DNA from: Siderastrea siderea
Taxonomy: Eukaryota; Cnidaria; Anthozoa; Scleractinia; Rhizangiidae
Direction: 5' to 3'
DNA length: 64,000 bases
NCBI GenBank assembly: GCA_964030785.1
Contig: OZ034973.1
Location: 576,501 to 640,500, forward strand
Part shown: piece after piece, positions 46,173 through 59,100 of the stretch
Layout: each line of letters opens with the position of its first letter
How positions within the stretch are numbered: position 1 is the stretch's first letter
Translations under genes and position numbers: made by a program
The notes under the pieces: model-generated
The model's input: only the letters and a program-made list of their open reading frames with translations
Databases searched by the model: none
What the model was told of the DNA's origin: nothing

Positions 46173-46405
46173 GGTTAAAACTCATTAACGTCCGTGCCGG
46201 CCTGAGCCGGCCTTGATTTTGCGCGTGTTCGCTTTTGGCCCCAGCCTCCCCTAGAAAGGCTTTTTTGGTCCCCTTTTGTCCTAGTTGTCTTTGGGAATGT
46301 TCAACCAATCAGAATCCACCAACTGCGCATATATTTGAAGGCTTGAGGGGGTCCTAGAAGGGAAGACTTCTTGTCACTCTCCAAGAAGATCACATTTCAC
46401 TCAAA

Positions 46406-46678
46406 ATGGCTGCCGTGCTCTTCACGCGTGAATTTTCAAGATGGCAATATCTCACTCTTGGAAGGAAGGATTACCTTTTGAAACTTAAAAATCGAAAGAA
46501 GAAGCTCTAAGGAACACTCGACAAGTTAAGCGATGGAATTTAGAGCTTTTAGAGCGAAGAAAACATCTTTCGAGGACGAACAGCCGTTTTGTCAAAGCGA
46601 AGGACAATCTTCCATTGCAAGAGATTTTTCGAACTGCGGACTTTCTGGGAAATGCTCAAGCACTTCTACGAGTCTATG
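46406..46678 (+). pseudogene. frameshifted first-exon candidate, unknown protein
   Basis: An ATG at 46406 opens MAAVLFTREFSRWQYLTLGR and then KDYLLKLKN before a stop at 46508-46510. An overlapping frame shifted by one base continues as SKEEALRNTRQVKRWNLELL with strong helical character up to a TATG|gtagag donor at 46678. The two would form one sequence if a base were lost or gained in the A-run near 46488. Either a sequencing error or a real lesion is possible. I do not recognise the protein. Confidence 0.3.
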
Positions 46679-47280
46679 GTAGAGTAAATTACACATTTGA
46701 TTGTAAATTTTTACCGAAATAACTTCTTAATTGAAGGATTCTTTGTATTTCTTAAAGTTTTCGTAAAAGTTTTGAAAAACGTTCACAGTTCGCATCAGTA
46801 AATGCTCTTCAAAATAACTTGCACATCGAGCGAAATCGCTTGCGCGTAGCTTCCCTCGAAGAAAGAATTGAACGCGTTTGGTTTTCAGAAACGAATAAAG
46901 GCGTGTATTAATAAATGTGTTATTTAGAAAAGCTTACTGTCTCCTCTTCTGCGAATCTTCGTTCATGAAATTTCGAAAAATAGTAATCTGACCTAAACAG
47001 ACACAAATCCTCTGTTGTGGTTTGATTTCACGCGTGAGACAACATGTGAATGTCTTGCGTAAATTTTCAAAATTTTGACTTCAAGATTGTATTTTTGGCT
47101 AATTCTTAATTGACAACTGGTGTAATTTATTCGAAAGTTAGAAATTCTAACTATTCTAGATCAAGTGAGTGTTGTGTTTTCGAGCCTATAAATTGTCGTT
47201 TCGTACTGCACATGGGGTTGTTTATTGCCAACTGCTAATTTAGCGAATCGATCAAAAAACATGCGGCCGGTAATGAGTTA

Positions 47281-48095
47281 GGGACTGTTCGTTATTTATG
47301 GCCAAGGGGGGGTCGGTGATTTTCAACCAATTCAGGCATATGAAAAATTTACCCCTCCCCGAAAGTGGGTATTTTAAAAAATTACCCCCCGTTTATGTGA
47401 GAGGTTCAAAATTTTACCCCCCCCCCCCTACCCTCAGGACCCGACGTGCTTACAATTGCGAAATTGCGTACAACATGTGTTCTGGCCGCGTGCCGATAAA
47501 CCAAAATCAAGTCCAAGGTCATTTGTGATCGTACAGTATGGAAGCACTCAGCAAGGAAAGTAAATTTACACCGCGGGTATTAACGTGCGCCCAGAGAAGA
47601 TCCGATTCGAGAGAGAAATCAACGGTAGGAAAGTTTGCAAGAAGTTCATTGCAAGGCTTGAAGTAGTTTTGCTGTTTGAGGATGGCTATATACCTACGCA
47701 CTACAATACTATAAACTACAACTGGCATGGCCCTGGCAAATGACACATGTGTGGGTTTTGCTAATATTAAATATCAGATTGCATGTATTTTAAAGGGATT
47801 TAATAAGTTATATATTGCAACCTTTGAATAACGCTACTCCACGTCACGTTTTCTTGGCTTTTCAAACTATAAAGACCAGGTTCTTTGGAAATAGAATTCT
47901 CGAAACAGAGATCAACTTTTTAAATATGTCTGCAAAACGGCTACACAAGTGTTGAAACAACAGTTTCTAACAGTTTACCCCCCTTATTTTCTACTGTATT
48001 TAAAAAAAATACCCCCCTTTTTCATTGATTTTGAAAATTTTACCCCCCCACTCTAAACACCGGCCCCCCCTTAGGCATAAATAACGAACAGTCCC
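47281..48095. mobile_element. 815-bp element, TTA duplication, GGGACTGTTCG ends
   Basis: GGGACTGTTCGTTATTTATG at the left and its inverse at the right are flanked by TTA at 47278-47280 and 48096-48098. Subterminal parts are rich in 'taccccccc' on both sides. A 3-bp TTA duplication suggests PIF/Harbinger affinity. No transposase is seen. Confidence 0.75.
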
Positions 48096-48574
48096 TTAAG
48101 CATTCTTCTTTTGTTGGTTGTCCTTTATAAGCTATCGTTTCCAGTTGCAAAATTCTATCATCTTTCTTGTAACTGCAGTTTAAACTGAAAACTAACCAAG
48201 ATATTTGCAGGAAAAACTGCCGCCAAGAAACATTCAAACCAAACAAAGAAGAATTCCGTAAAATAAAGGTGGTATTTTATACCTAATTACACTTACGGCT
48301 GTAAATAAGACGCATAAAATTTGAGACAAGTATTTGTTTACTCCATGAATAAAGTTCAAGCCCATTTTTAATACGTACATTCTGGGCCTTTGCATTCTGC
48401 GCCTTCGTCGTGAAACAGAATTAAAGAAAAATCGCAATCGAAATCACCTCTTTTCACAGTGTCGCGGCTGGAAGATTCCACAGTTTCCACAGTATAAAGA
48501 TCCTTATAAATCTTTCTGAGACAACGAAATCCACAATTATCCGCTAGAATAATTTGTACCTGAGTCATATTGTT

Positions 48575-51500
48575 AGGGGTATAGAATGGTAAAATCCGAG
48601 ACTCGCCGAGACGCCGAGACCCATGTTTTAAAATGCGAGCCCGAGACTTCCGTCTGTTTGTAAAATCCGAGCCCGAGACTGGGTCCTCCGAAAATACGAG
48701 CCCGAGACGCGCTGAATCAAAAATCCGAGCTCGATAATCTGATAGAAAGCAATAAAAGTGGCTATCACGCGCTTTCGGGCTTTCGCCGAACTCACAGAAG
48801 CTCGAACCTGGTGTTTTATTAAAGTTATTAACTTAAATAAAGCGAAGTTCCCAACCGGTCGCAATTATTGGATAACGTACCACTACTTATTAGCCAGGCT
48901 AGTTACTTATAAACTAAAGATTCGCCGATTGTCTGGTCTGGTCTGTCTGGTCTGTTTCTTATAACTCCGGTTGGAAACATAAGGAAAGCTTAGGAAGTTT
49001 GGGTTCTGCTTTTGTGGTCTTTTTGTGAAAGAGACAGTGAGCTTCGGTCCAAGGAACACGCGAGGGGCTTACAAGGGAATAGAAAGCGGTACGGAGTCAA
49101 AGCAGCGAAAGCGCAAACACGGTGAGTAAATCTATTGTAGATTATTACTGCAGTGTAATTATAGCCGTTAGCTTTTCTGGTTTTATTACTCAATTTTTGA
49201 TGGTTATTTTAGGTGTTGCAATATTGGTCACATCGTTTTTCTGTTTGTACATTGAAATGATCCATAAATTGGAGGGTTGGAAAGCTAGGAACAAAAGTAA
49301 AGTCAACTAAAGAGAATACCTGGTCTAACACTCAACAGGAAACTTGGCGACAAGCCACAGGAATAGCGGGGAATTGATGTTAATTGTTTAGCGTTTGTAC
49401 TAAAAAAGTTCCAAGTTTACTCTTTTTGTAACTAACATGTACTCGAAGATTGTGATTGCATGAGTCTTATAACTGAAATAATAAACGGCTATCTATACAG
49501 TTATACCTTTATGACCTTTTATAGCTTTATACTGTGCGGCTCAATGATCTTTGAAAAGAGCAACATGCACACGTGGAACTGTTGGAGTGAAGCTGTAAAT
49601 AAATGACATCTCCGGAAATAATCCTGCCCCGCAAATGATGCCATTGAAAACCAGGATTCACGTGGAGTTTTATCATTCAAAGAGATCAAAGTGAATTATT
49701 GTGTAATCATATGAAGTGTTTTAGAGGACCTACAACGCTGACAAAGTTCAAGATCTGAAATAGATGATTTGGCGTATTCTTGGGAGTATAGTAATTTTGG
49801 CACTAGCGTATAAGGTTATAAGCTCTAGCCTACAAAGCAGGCGTTTAATTAAGACCTGTTATACAGGCTAATACGGTAAGCTCTTAGAACTTACGTAAAG
49901 CTAAATATAAATATAAGCGGGAGGGGGTGGTATAAGGGTTGGCGAATATCATGCGAAACAAAATTGGCGGGAAAATGACTTACTAAACCTGAGAGAAAGG
50001 TGCATAACGGTCATAACTTCAAAAAGCTAGACAGCAGTAGCTAGTAGTTAAGATGCTACAAATAATTTGAATATGTTCTATTTGGCCTAAAAAAATTATA
50101 GACGAGGATAGCACTGATGTAAGCACAGATGATGAAACTGTTAATAGGAAATCGAAGAAAAAACGTCACGGAAAGAGCAGCGTGCAGAGGGTAAGTTTAA
50201 TTGCGCGTGAATGTAGACGTAATCATTGTACCCCGCATAGAAAGCTTTATTAATAAAAGAATACGAACACCTTTGGCTGCTTTAAAATGGCACAGTGAAA
50301 CCCACTAAAGTGCGTCGCTTTAGTGCCCGTATCATCCGTTCTTAACTAAGGAGAAGCTCAACGCTCGGTCAACACGTCCAATTACTTGCTCTAAAGCATA
50401 TGTTCATTTTGAAACGTGCACAACTCGGCTTAATAGTCTCAATGTAATCTATTAAAAAAAAATGCAAAATTAATGAAAACATAGATAGAAAAATGAAAAC
50501 GTACCGTGTGAAGATAACCAGTAGGCATAAAGCCACTTACCTTTGTATATGAGCGTGTCACTTGAGTTAGAGAGAAGTGTGCGTATTAACCGGCAAATAC
50601 TGTATTTCAAGTTAAGTCACTCAATATTTTGCAAAGAAGTCTTACAAATTCTGTCTCAAAAGCGTGCGCGCATTAAAAAGAACTGAGTTCGTTGGCTACA
50701 GGAAAGAGAAAAAGAAAGACGAAACGAAATGGTAAAAAGACAGTAAAACATGTCAGAGTCGGCAGCGAGAGTAGCGAGACGTCTCATGACGTCTCATGGC
50801 CTGCGTGGCCTGTTTAGGAAAGAGAAAATTGTACGGGAGGTAGCCATGAGAAGTGACATGTGGTCTTATTTGGATGATGATTTTCACGTGGAAGCGATCA
50901 ATTATATCATCATTGCCTGGCTCTGGTTTGCGACAAAGGTACCGCAAACACCGAAAAGTTTGCATGGTTCCTACAAGGAAAACTGATAAAGGCCGCACTC
51001 TTCGACTCCCTCACAGATTCCGGGAGTAAAACAATGAACATTTGCAACTTTTTACCCGTTCTAGTGACATAAGACTATTTAATCAAGAGGGATAACGCTC
51101 TGGTAATGAATTTAAAATACCTTCAACGCACATAACCTACGGTCAGCGTCGGTACCGTACAGCGGACCTATGAGCAAATAGGTCCTCACAGTAAAACGAT
51201 TCCGCAATCGCAACCAGGTAACGTGCTATATGTAGTCACACATTTGTAAACAGTCGACTAGCTATACAGACTAAGCAGTCACCTTCGTGACTACATCTCG
51301 TGAGACAAACGATATACAGCCAAAGTGGAACAAAGTGTGTTATCTAAGGCTGTAATACAAAAGGGGGGACTTGTGACTTCTTACTAAGTACGTACTATGC
51401 CATCGTGCTTTCACATAAATGTTTCCATGACACGAAGCAGCCGTAGGTGCCTGTACTGTTACTAGAAGGATGGCAGTCGAGGCCATCCTTGATTAAATCT

Positions 51501-52368
51501 TTCTCTAAAAATTCGTTGGTACAAAATGTACACTTGGGTGGAGAGACAACAAGGAGCATGGTTTCTTAGCTAAGGTCAAGAGGCAGCGCCAGGGGAGGGA
51601 TAGATGATCACCAATCAAAACTCCGTGGAAAAGGGCAGAGGTGGTGAAATTTACTAACAAAGTCAGAACGGTATGTAACTATTTTGTTGGTCTTTAACAG
51701 CGTGAGATAGCTTGGTTTGTGCTAACTTCGGTAGAGCTCAAAGATTCAAAGCAGCTGAGCCCGGAGAAAATTGTTTGTGGATAAAAGTTCAGCTAATTTT
51801 CCCAACTTGTGTTTAATTTATCTATTACCAGTTATCTTGTATTTAATTGTACAAAAATACATCAAAGGAAACGTCAGTTGTTTAAAAGGCAGTATATGAA
51901 TCGCTCAGTTAGAAGCATGTTTATCTCGATGTTTAAAACAAATGGGACACACCATTGCTTAGCGCCGAAGGACTGAACGATAATGGATAGTCTGCAACGT
52001 TGTCAGCAAAGCCTTGAACTAAGTAAATAATAAAAAGGGCAATGTAGATCTTCCTAATAACTGATTTAGCTTAAATATGTACGGATGTTCTCATTCATTA
52101 CGTGTTGGTTATCTGTCGCTGCAAACAGAAATAGACTTAGCACTTGCTTTGCTTGCTCGTTGAACTGTGAACTCCGTGCTAATATAGCTTAATATCGGGT
52201 GCATTTTTCGAGATTCTGAGATCCAAATTATAAAAATTCGAGACTTCGAGACGGTTCAACGTGTAGCGAGCCCGAGATTCCAAGACTCTTATTTTGAATG
52301 CCGAGATTTCGAGACTCGGCTGATATTTTCCGAGACGCATAATTTTGGATAGACCATTCTATACCCCT
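48575..52368. mobile_element. 3.79-kb element with CGAGA-rich subterminal repeats
   Basis: AGGGGTATAGAATGGT at the left and its inverse ACCATTCTATACCCCT at the right, flanked by ATTGTT at 48569-48574 and 52369-52374. Inside each end lie 150-180 bp of irregular repeats such as 'gagcccgagac' and 'cgagattcc'. The interior has little recognisable coding. A 6-bp duplication does not point to one common superfamily. Confidence 0.75.
48980..50190 (+). CDS. two exon-like segments inside the 3.79-kb element
   Basis: An open stretch ending at 49121 (GTESKQRKRKH then G|gtgagt, phase 1) matches in phase an acceptor at 50101 followed by 50102-50190. The second segment encodes EDSTDVSTDDETVNRKSKKK and ends CAGAGG|gtaagt. 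Together they form an acidic then lysine-rich stretch, like a nuclear localisation region. No start codon or domain was found. It could be captured host sequence or part of an element-encoded protein. Confidence 0.25.
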
Positions 52369-53020
52369 ATTGTTCAACACACTCAACTGGGAAAATCTCA
52401 GGCCGAAACTCGCGTATTCAATATTGACTGCTCTACTAACCTAAAATAAAGCTGGTCCTTCATTCCATCGGTTTTGATGGTCTCAGAAACAGAAATAGAT
52501 CGAAATGGAAGGTCGAAAGCTGCAACTTATGCCATTTCCCAGGTCAAGTGGCTGTTGACACCGCGAGCGTTATTTTCGCACAAACATCACAGCTCGTGTT
52601 CTTGACATTATACACGTCAGGGGTGTACACAGATTCAGAAATCAAAGAATAATGTGGTGTTCAAACTCTGTACTGTCGCAAAAAATGCTAACAGCAAATA
52701 AACAATACCCAACAACGAATTCATTTTCCACAATCGAGTCACCACGAACAAAAACACATCTTCGCGAGTAGTTCGCGCGAGACTTCCTTTCATTCGCGCA
52801 TGCTTGTTAAGGAGTTTTCGAATGATTGACAGATTTCTTTACTGGGGCAATCATCTGGAGCCCAAAAGCGGCAAGATCAAAGGTAGCTGCCAGCCCCGCC
52901 CTGGAAGAAGTATCTTTTGACGTCAACGTCCTTTTTACGCCCTCGTTCTCGTTCCTTTTGTGACCGACCTCCTAATATGGTCATGACAGCAGAGCCGAAC
53001 GAAAACACAAATCGTGAATT

Positions 53021-53086
53021 GTGAATTGCACAACCGAATGGAACAATTATTGTTTCATAATTGTTCCATTCGGTTGTGCAATTCAC
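53021..53086. promoter_or_regulatory. perfect 30-bp-arm hairpin between divergent start codons
   Basis: GTGAATTGCACAACCGAATG...ACAATTAT, a 6-nt loop, then the exact inverse. It lies between the ATG at 52724 (minus) and the ATG at 53156 (plus), in the only space available for both promoters or 5' UTRs. It could be a tiny foldback insertion or a cruciform/RNA hairpin regulatory element. Confidence 0.6.
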
Positions 53087-53155
53087 TTGAAGTCAGGTCG
53101 TCTGGAGGCGTTTTCTTGTCGGCCTCGGCCACATTTTGCTCATTTACTAAACGAG

Positions 53156-56100
53156 ATGAACTTCTTAAAGCTGTTCACGATTGTTTTAAGCGTCGTGATT
53201 GTTGGTAAGGATTATTTTCGTTGGATGAATCGTACTTTTAAAGGTGCAATTTATTAATTTAAGCTTAAGCTTTTACCGACTTATAAATTCCATTCATTTG
53301 GGTCTTAAGAAGTACAATTCCATTTGCCCTGTTACATAGACAACCTTTGTTACGTTTCGTAATGAAACGCCAAGTTAACGTTATAAGCTGTGAGAATGTT
53401 TGTTCGGGTTTGAGAATGTTTGTTGGGATCTCACAGTGCAATCAGTTGTAATCTGCATTTTATATTTACCGGCTGAAACCGGAACTGGAACCATCAGAAC
53501 GGAACGACAGTAGGGAAATTATAAATATGTCCGAAATCACCGAAAAACAAAAAAAAACAAAAAAAAAACAAAAAAAAGAAACAACCAAAAAGAGGAGAAA
53601 TGCGTTTAAATATAACCAGAAACTATAATAACTGATGGAAAGCATGGATTTTCATCTTGCATTGCAAACTAGAATGTGTTTTGGGTCAGCGGTTCACTGC
53701 TGCAGATACAGTAGAGTTTGTGCGTTACCTGACACTTAACTCAGGGAGACAAATGGGGAGCAGAGGATACGGCAGTGGTGAGAGCACTCACCTCCCACCA
53801 ATGTGACCTGGGTTCGATTCCCGGAACCGCCATCATGCAGGTTGAGTTTGTCGTCGGTTCTCATCTTTGCTTGCATAGGTTTTTCTCCGGGTTACGTACT
53901 CCGGTTTTCCCCTCTCCTCAAAAACCAACATTTCCAAATTCCAAATTAGCATTCTGTGCTAAATTAACTGTTTACACCTAAATAAATGAGTTACTTACCT
54001 CAAATCCCAGATATCTCAAGCTTCCCATTATCTTGAACTTGAGGTCAAGTTCCAAGCATTTGCTTCAGTGCATGTTATATTGTTATTTTACTCTGGTTGC
54101 CTTGAACATTGGATATCTTGAAAACCTTGTTAACTTGAACCAAATCTGGTACCCTCTGAGAAAAGTTTTCCATATTTGTTACTGCCAGTATCTGGTATCA
54201 ACATAATTTGAAGGGAGGAGCACATCTTAAACCGAGGATTTCAAATGATATGAGACGAGGTCCACAAAAGTAAAATGAATTTGCTTTGTCAGTTTTTCTT
54301 GTCAATAAATTTGGCAAGGCAAAATAAGAATGCCTTTTTTGGTAACCATCATACAACTCGTGAACTATGTTATTGTGCAGACATTTTAATTATCATTACT
54401 CTTGACAGCCTGTGGCAGCGTATACGTTGTATAATATGTCATATATATCACTGGAAAAATTGTCAGCTGCAATATTTGATAGTTGATACAGTGTACAGAC
54501 ATTGTATTTTATATTACAGAATGAAAAAGAAATTGTATGTAATTTGACACCAACTTTGTTGTCTAGAGCCCCCGTTATCAGAATGTTTGAGACAAAAGGA
54601 CTCCACTGTTCTAAGTTATAACCTTCTCCCATCCTCAGCTGAATATTCTATTATTAAATTAACCACCAAAACAAATTTGGGCTAGGCATGAGCACCCACA
54701 TACACCATACATGTAGGGTTGGCCTTTCAAAGTATTCAGGTGCAATGTGGGAAATGAGTTTCTTAACAGTAGGTTTTGGCTGTTTTCACCATGAAATTCA
54801 CCTTGCATGTTCTGGGTGTTTAATCATTGAATTCTTATTATATTTACAGTGTTATTAAGTCCCACAACTGTTGGAGGTAAGCTGTAGTGTCTTATTGTCA
54901 TTTTTAGCCCCTTTGAATTTTAAGTTAACTGCCATAACATGCAGAGATACATGTAGGGATGTACGGTGGGGGGGGGGGGGGAGGGGGTAGTGAGTTTGAC
55001 TGGACTGTCAAGTACCATGTAACCCAGTCAACATGTGTTAATGGGAGCTTGATGTTTCTGGTGAATTTGCATGACTCTTGGTATGACAGGATGACTGAAA
55101 ACTTAATGATGCCATGGTAATTTATGTAAGCAGGGCAATATCTCAGACAAGTTCAGAGAAGTGTTCATTTTGTTTCCCAGTTATTTGGATGTCATCAACC
55201 TTCATCAAAAAAACAAATTGGAAAATCATAATGGTCTGAAATCACCAATTGAAATTTTAATACAGAATGTTTAGAACTGACCTCAGATCACTCCAAGTTA
55301 TTTGTGTGCAGTTATTGCAGTTGAACCTACATCACAGGGTTCAGAGAAGCGAAGTTCGAGCAGAACGTTTAGTTTTCCGTGTAAAAGACAACCAAAATAA
55401 TTTGCTGTGAACTTGCGTAACTTGCGTTACCTATATTTTTATGGCAGGTCAAATTACTGTGGGCTCTTAGCTTCGTGCCTCGTTTGGAAAGCTTTGCTTT
55501 CCAAAGAAAAGCCATTGCCTTTCGGGTAACATGTTAGGCGACTGCAGAAGAATGGTCTGCGGTTAACAGCAATTTTCAAAGTGGTGGACGATATGGCGTA
55601 CTAAGCGAGATCGAGATCAAGAAATACAGCGTATGGAAAGAAAAGAAAGGCGTTCAATTATTATTTAGTGTGAGTCGATCTCAGTGATCCTAAAGGCCCA
55701 CAGTAATTTGACCTGCGGTAAAAATATAGGTAACGCGAGTAATGCAAGTTCGCAGCAAATTATGTTGGTTGTCTTTCGCGATGAAAACTAAACGTTCTGC
55801 CTGAACTTTGCTCCTCTGGACCCTGTGCCTACATTGTGTCACTATTACATAAAAAGTGTTACAGCTAAACAGGGGAAAAAAGCTAACAGCAATCCTCTTT
55901 GGCCTAAATTGTATCACAAAAACACCTCACACAGAAATGCAACAGTTGAAAAAAAAGTCATTGAGAACCAGGCTGGTGTGCATTTAGTTCTTGGAACAGG
56001 TAATATTATACATGTAAGGCTTTATAATTTCCAAACCATGTGTTAGTTGGAATTGTGAACAAAACAAGCCCCTGGTAATTATCTGAGATATCATGTTTAA

Positions 56101-59100
56101 CTTCACAGAGCTGTTGCATAGATTAAGGCTACTTTTGTACTAGAGTGACCTGTTGTTATTGTTTGCCAATTAATACTAATAATGGTTCACACTAATCCTG
56201 ATCTCTCAATCTACAATGTACAGACAACACAAACTGCTGCACTCAGTTGAGCATCCCATCAGAATGTCATTTTCTTTGCGGAGTGGGCAGTCAGCCATTT
56301 TGGACAATAACAAGATGGAGATGTACACACAAGTACTATGCAAAGGTGGCAACATGTAAAGTCAACAATAAAATTAGTAAGTATTAAAACAGCTTTTGCC
56401 TTTACAGACAGCCTCTGTTTACCACCCCCCCCCCCCACACACACACACACACACACACACCTACAGCAGGTACTGTACAGTCTATCAGCCTCCATCTTTA
56501 TAGGTCAATGGTTGCTGGTTGGGGCTCCTATATAAGTGTGATTGGGGGCTTATCATACCGGTTAATTAGGTGTCAAAATTTGTGGCTTGGTATCACTTAG
56601 GATGCCACAATCTAAAATGACCACCAACAAATTTATCTTGGTAACATTAAAGGTACAAGAGCTGGAAAAAGTGCATTTGTATTATATGCAGTAAATGTAA
56701 CTGCTTGTCAGAATTGTTACCTCCTAGGGGTGAAAATTGCATTGACCATGTCAACAAAAAAAAAAAAGAGAGAGAACTACAGTAGGTACCTTTTAAGGGT
56801 TCCTTTGAAAATTTCCGACAGGCACATTACACTAGTCAATTTTATATGAGATCCCAGGTCAGTAGGGATGTGGTGTACAGTAGTCAGCACATTGGACTTC
56901 AGATCTGACAGTCGGTAGTCTCAGGCCTCGTCCCTGCCACTATGGTTTTGTCTCTCTCCACCCAGGTGTATAAATGGGCACCAGTGACATACTTCTGGGG
57001 GTATACACAATTCTGTAATGGACTAGCATCCCATCCAGGGGGGAGTAGCAGTGCTCTCAGATGCTTCATGCTACTGAAACCAGGTTAAGAGTCAGCCATC
57101 TGGGCTTCCTGTGGCTTGCATGCAACCACCACCCCACCCACCCCACCCCAGGTCATGGTAAATTCACAAATATAATTTTCACTGGCATTTTCTGAACCAA
57201 GTTCTTACTCTTCTTATTTTTTATTTTTTGACCAGACTATGTCAAACTGTTTGGAAAAGAACTTACACAATCGTAAGTGCAGTAGAGTTAAATCTATTCA
57301 TTTGTTATTGTGTTATTGTTTTCAGTAGGTCATTCACAATACGTTTTAAGAACATTTCAGAACAATTATAAATCTTGATGGAAGAAAAGGTTTGTTAGTG
57401 TACCATGCACACAGTACAGCCCGCTTTCACCTGCTAATATAGTTGCACATTCATCGTGTTCACAGCTGGGCGATATTATCTTCCTTTACTTGAGTCAATA
57501 ATTCTTAAATTTATTTTACCCAGGATAAAAGAAGGCTTTGACAAGCTAAGTGAGAGTCTCAAGGCCAAGTTGACAGATGCAAAGGAGTTTGTTAAGGCAA
57601 CTGTTAACGAGCTATTAAGTATCCCACAGGATGTACTGTCATCTTTACAAGTGAGTTACATTTATCTTTATTTGCCATTGCTGGGTGAGCTCTTGACTTT
57701 TGACCATGAGTGACAAAGTGCTTAAGGGTTGGCATCCACCAATCACAGTGTAGGACTGTAACCCTTTAAGCCTGTTGAACCACATGTAAATGTCTTTGAA
57801 ACTTCCATTAAACTAATTATATTGATCGATAGCAGTGAAAGAGTGAACACCATTATTGTAACCTGGTGTTCAGGGCATCTGCTAGAGTTGAGGTCAGGAA
57901 CGAGATCACTGATACAAGTGTTTTTCTTGTTTGTTTTGCAGGAGAGTTTAAGTGGAATGACCAGCAGTCAGTTCAGTGGAATAATTGATCGACTCACCTC
58001 ATTTACGTCACAGAATTTGAAGAAGCTCATTGCCCACATGAACCTAGATTCCTTTTTTGACAACATCGACAAAATTATTGTTAGTTAATGGTCAAATAAG
58101 TGATTACAATAGTGATCCCTAATATCCTTCGAAATGGTTTAACCCTTGTAAAAATTTTACCGCGATCTCGGCGAGATCGCGGCAATCTCGCCGAGATCGC
58201 GCCGAGATCGGCGAGATCTCGGCGAGATAGCCACGATCGCGGCGAGATTTCAAAATATCGCGCCGAGAAAAGTAGACCGCGGCGAGATCGCGCTGAGATC
58301 GGCGAGATCTCGGCGAGATAGCCACGATCTCGGCGAGATTTCAAAATATCGCGCCGAGAAAAGTAGCCCGGGGCGAGATCGCGCCAAGATCGGCGAGATA
58401 ACCACCATCTCGGCGAGATTTCAAAATATCGCGTCGAGAGATCTACCCCGCGGCAAGATCGTAACGCGATCTCGCCGCGCCAAACCCGTTCGTGGCGATC
58501 TCGGTGCAATTTCAAAATGTCGCCCCGAGATTTGTAGCGAGAAGTGAGATTGCAGCACGGTCTCGCCGCGACAAACTAGTTCGCGGCGAGATAGTCACAA
58601 TCTCGGCGCGGTATATAGCTGTAATCTCGGCGATTTCATGTTGAGATTTCTACTGTTGCAACGCAGAGACTGTCTCGATCTTTGCGAGATTTATCTCCAT
58701 AGAATCTCGATATCGGTAAGATTTCTCAGGTTTTACTGCTGCAACTGCCATTGTATTTGTGCAAATCTCCTGACCCTGTACCCATAGCTTCAAACAAGCG
58801 CGACCAGCGATCTATTTCGAGGAAGCATCTGAAATAAATCAGCTCACAAATTAATTTACCGGCTGCAACGAGTAAAATAACAACGATCAGAAACGCTGTT
58901 GGCTCTGCATGATTGGCTCTGTCTTACATGTGAAGTCATTTGATTTCACCATCAGACCACTGCACTGACGTCTATTTGTTGTCACTTACCATGTATGCAG
59001 AGGACTTCGTTTGTCATGTCATCTCTTCGTTGAACTTTCTTTATAAGCCACTTCGGAAGAGTTAGGCAAGGGTTTTAAAGACAGATACCCGTGACTCATT

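Larger units (their letters stand above)
48560..52724 (-). pseudogene. secreted-protein gene start interrupted by a transposon
   Basis: Exon 1 at 52724-52674 encodes MNSLLGIVYLLLAFFAT, a clean signal peptide, then ACA|gtacag. Exon 2 starts at 52440 after ctttattttag in phase 0 with VSRAVNIEYASFGLRFSQLS. It is cut after 66 nt, at 52375, by the 48575-52368 element and resumes at 48574 through ATGACTCAG. It either ends at CAG|gtacaa (48560) or reads on to about 48381 with a Cys-containing stretch (ILADNCGFRCLRKIY). Removing the element and one copy of its 6-bp duplication leaves an 81-nt in-frame exon. The product is unknown. An intact allele may exist elsewhere. Confidence 0.35.

Noticed and set aside
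55896..56000. Possible exon of the helical-repeat gene (ENQAGVHLVLGT)
   Set aside because: Phase can be made to fit with an acceptor at 'caacag', but there is no pyrimidine tract and it borders a foldback insertion. The flanking exons join in phase without it.
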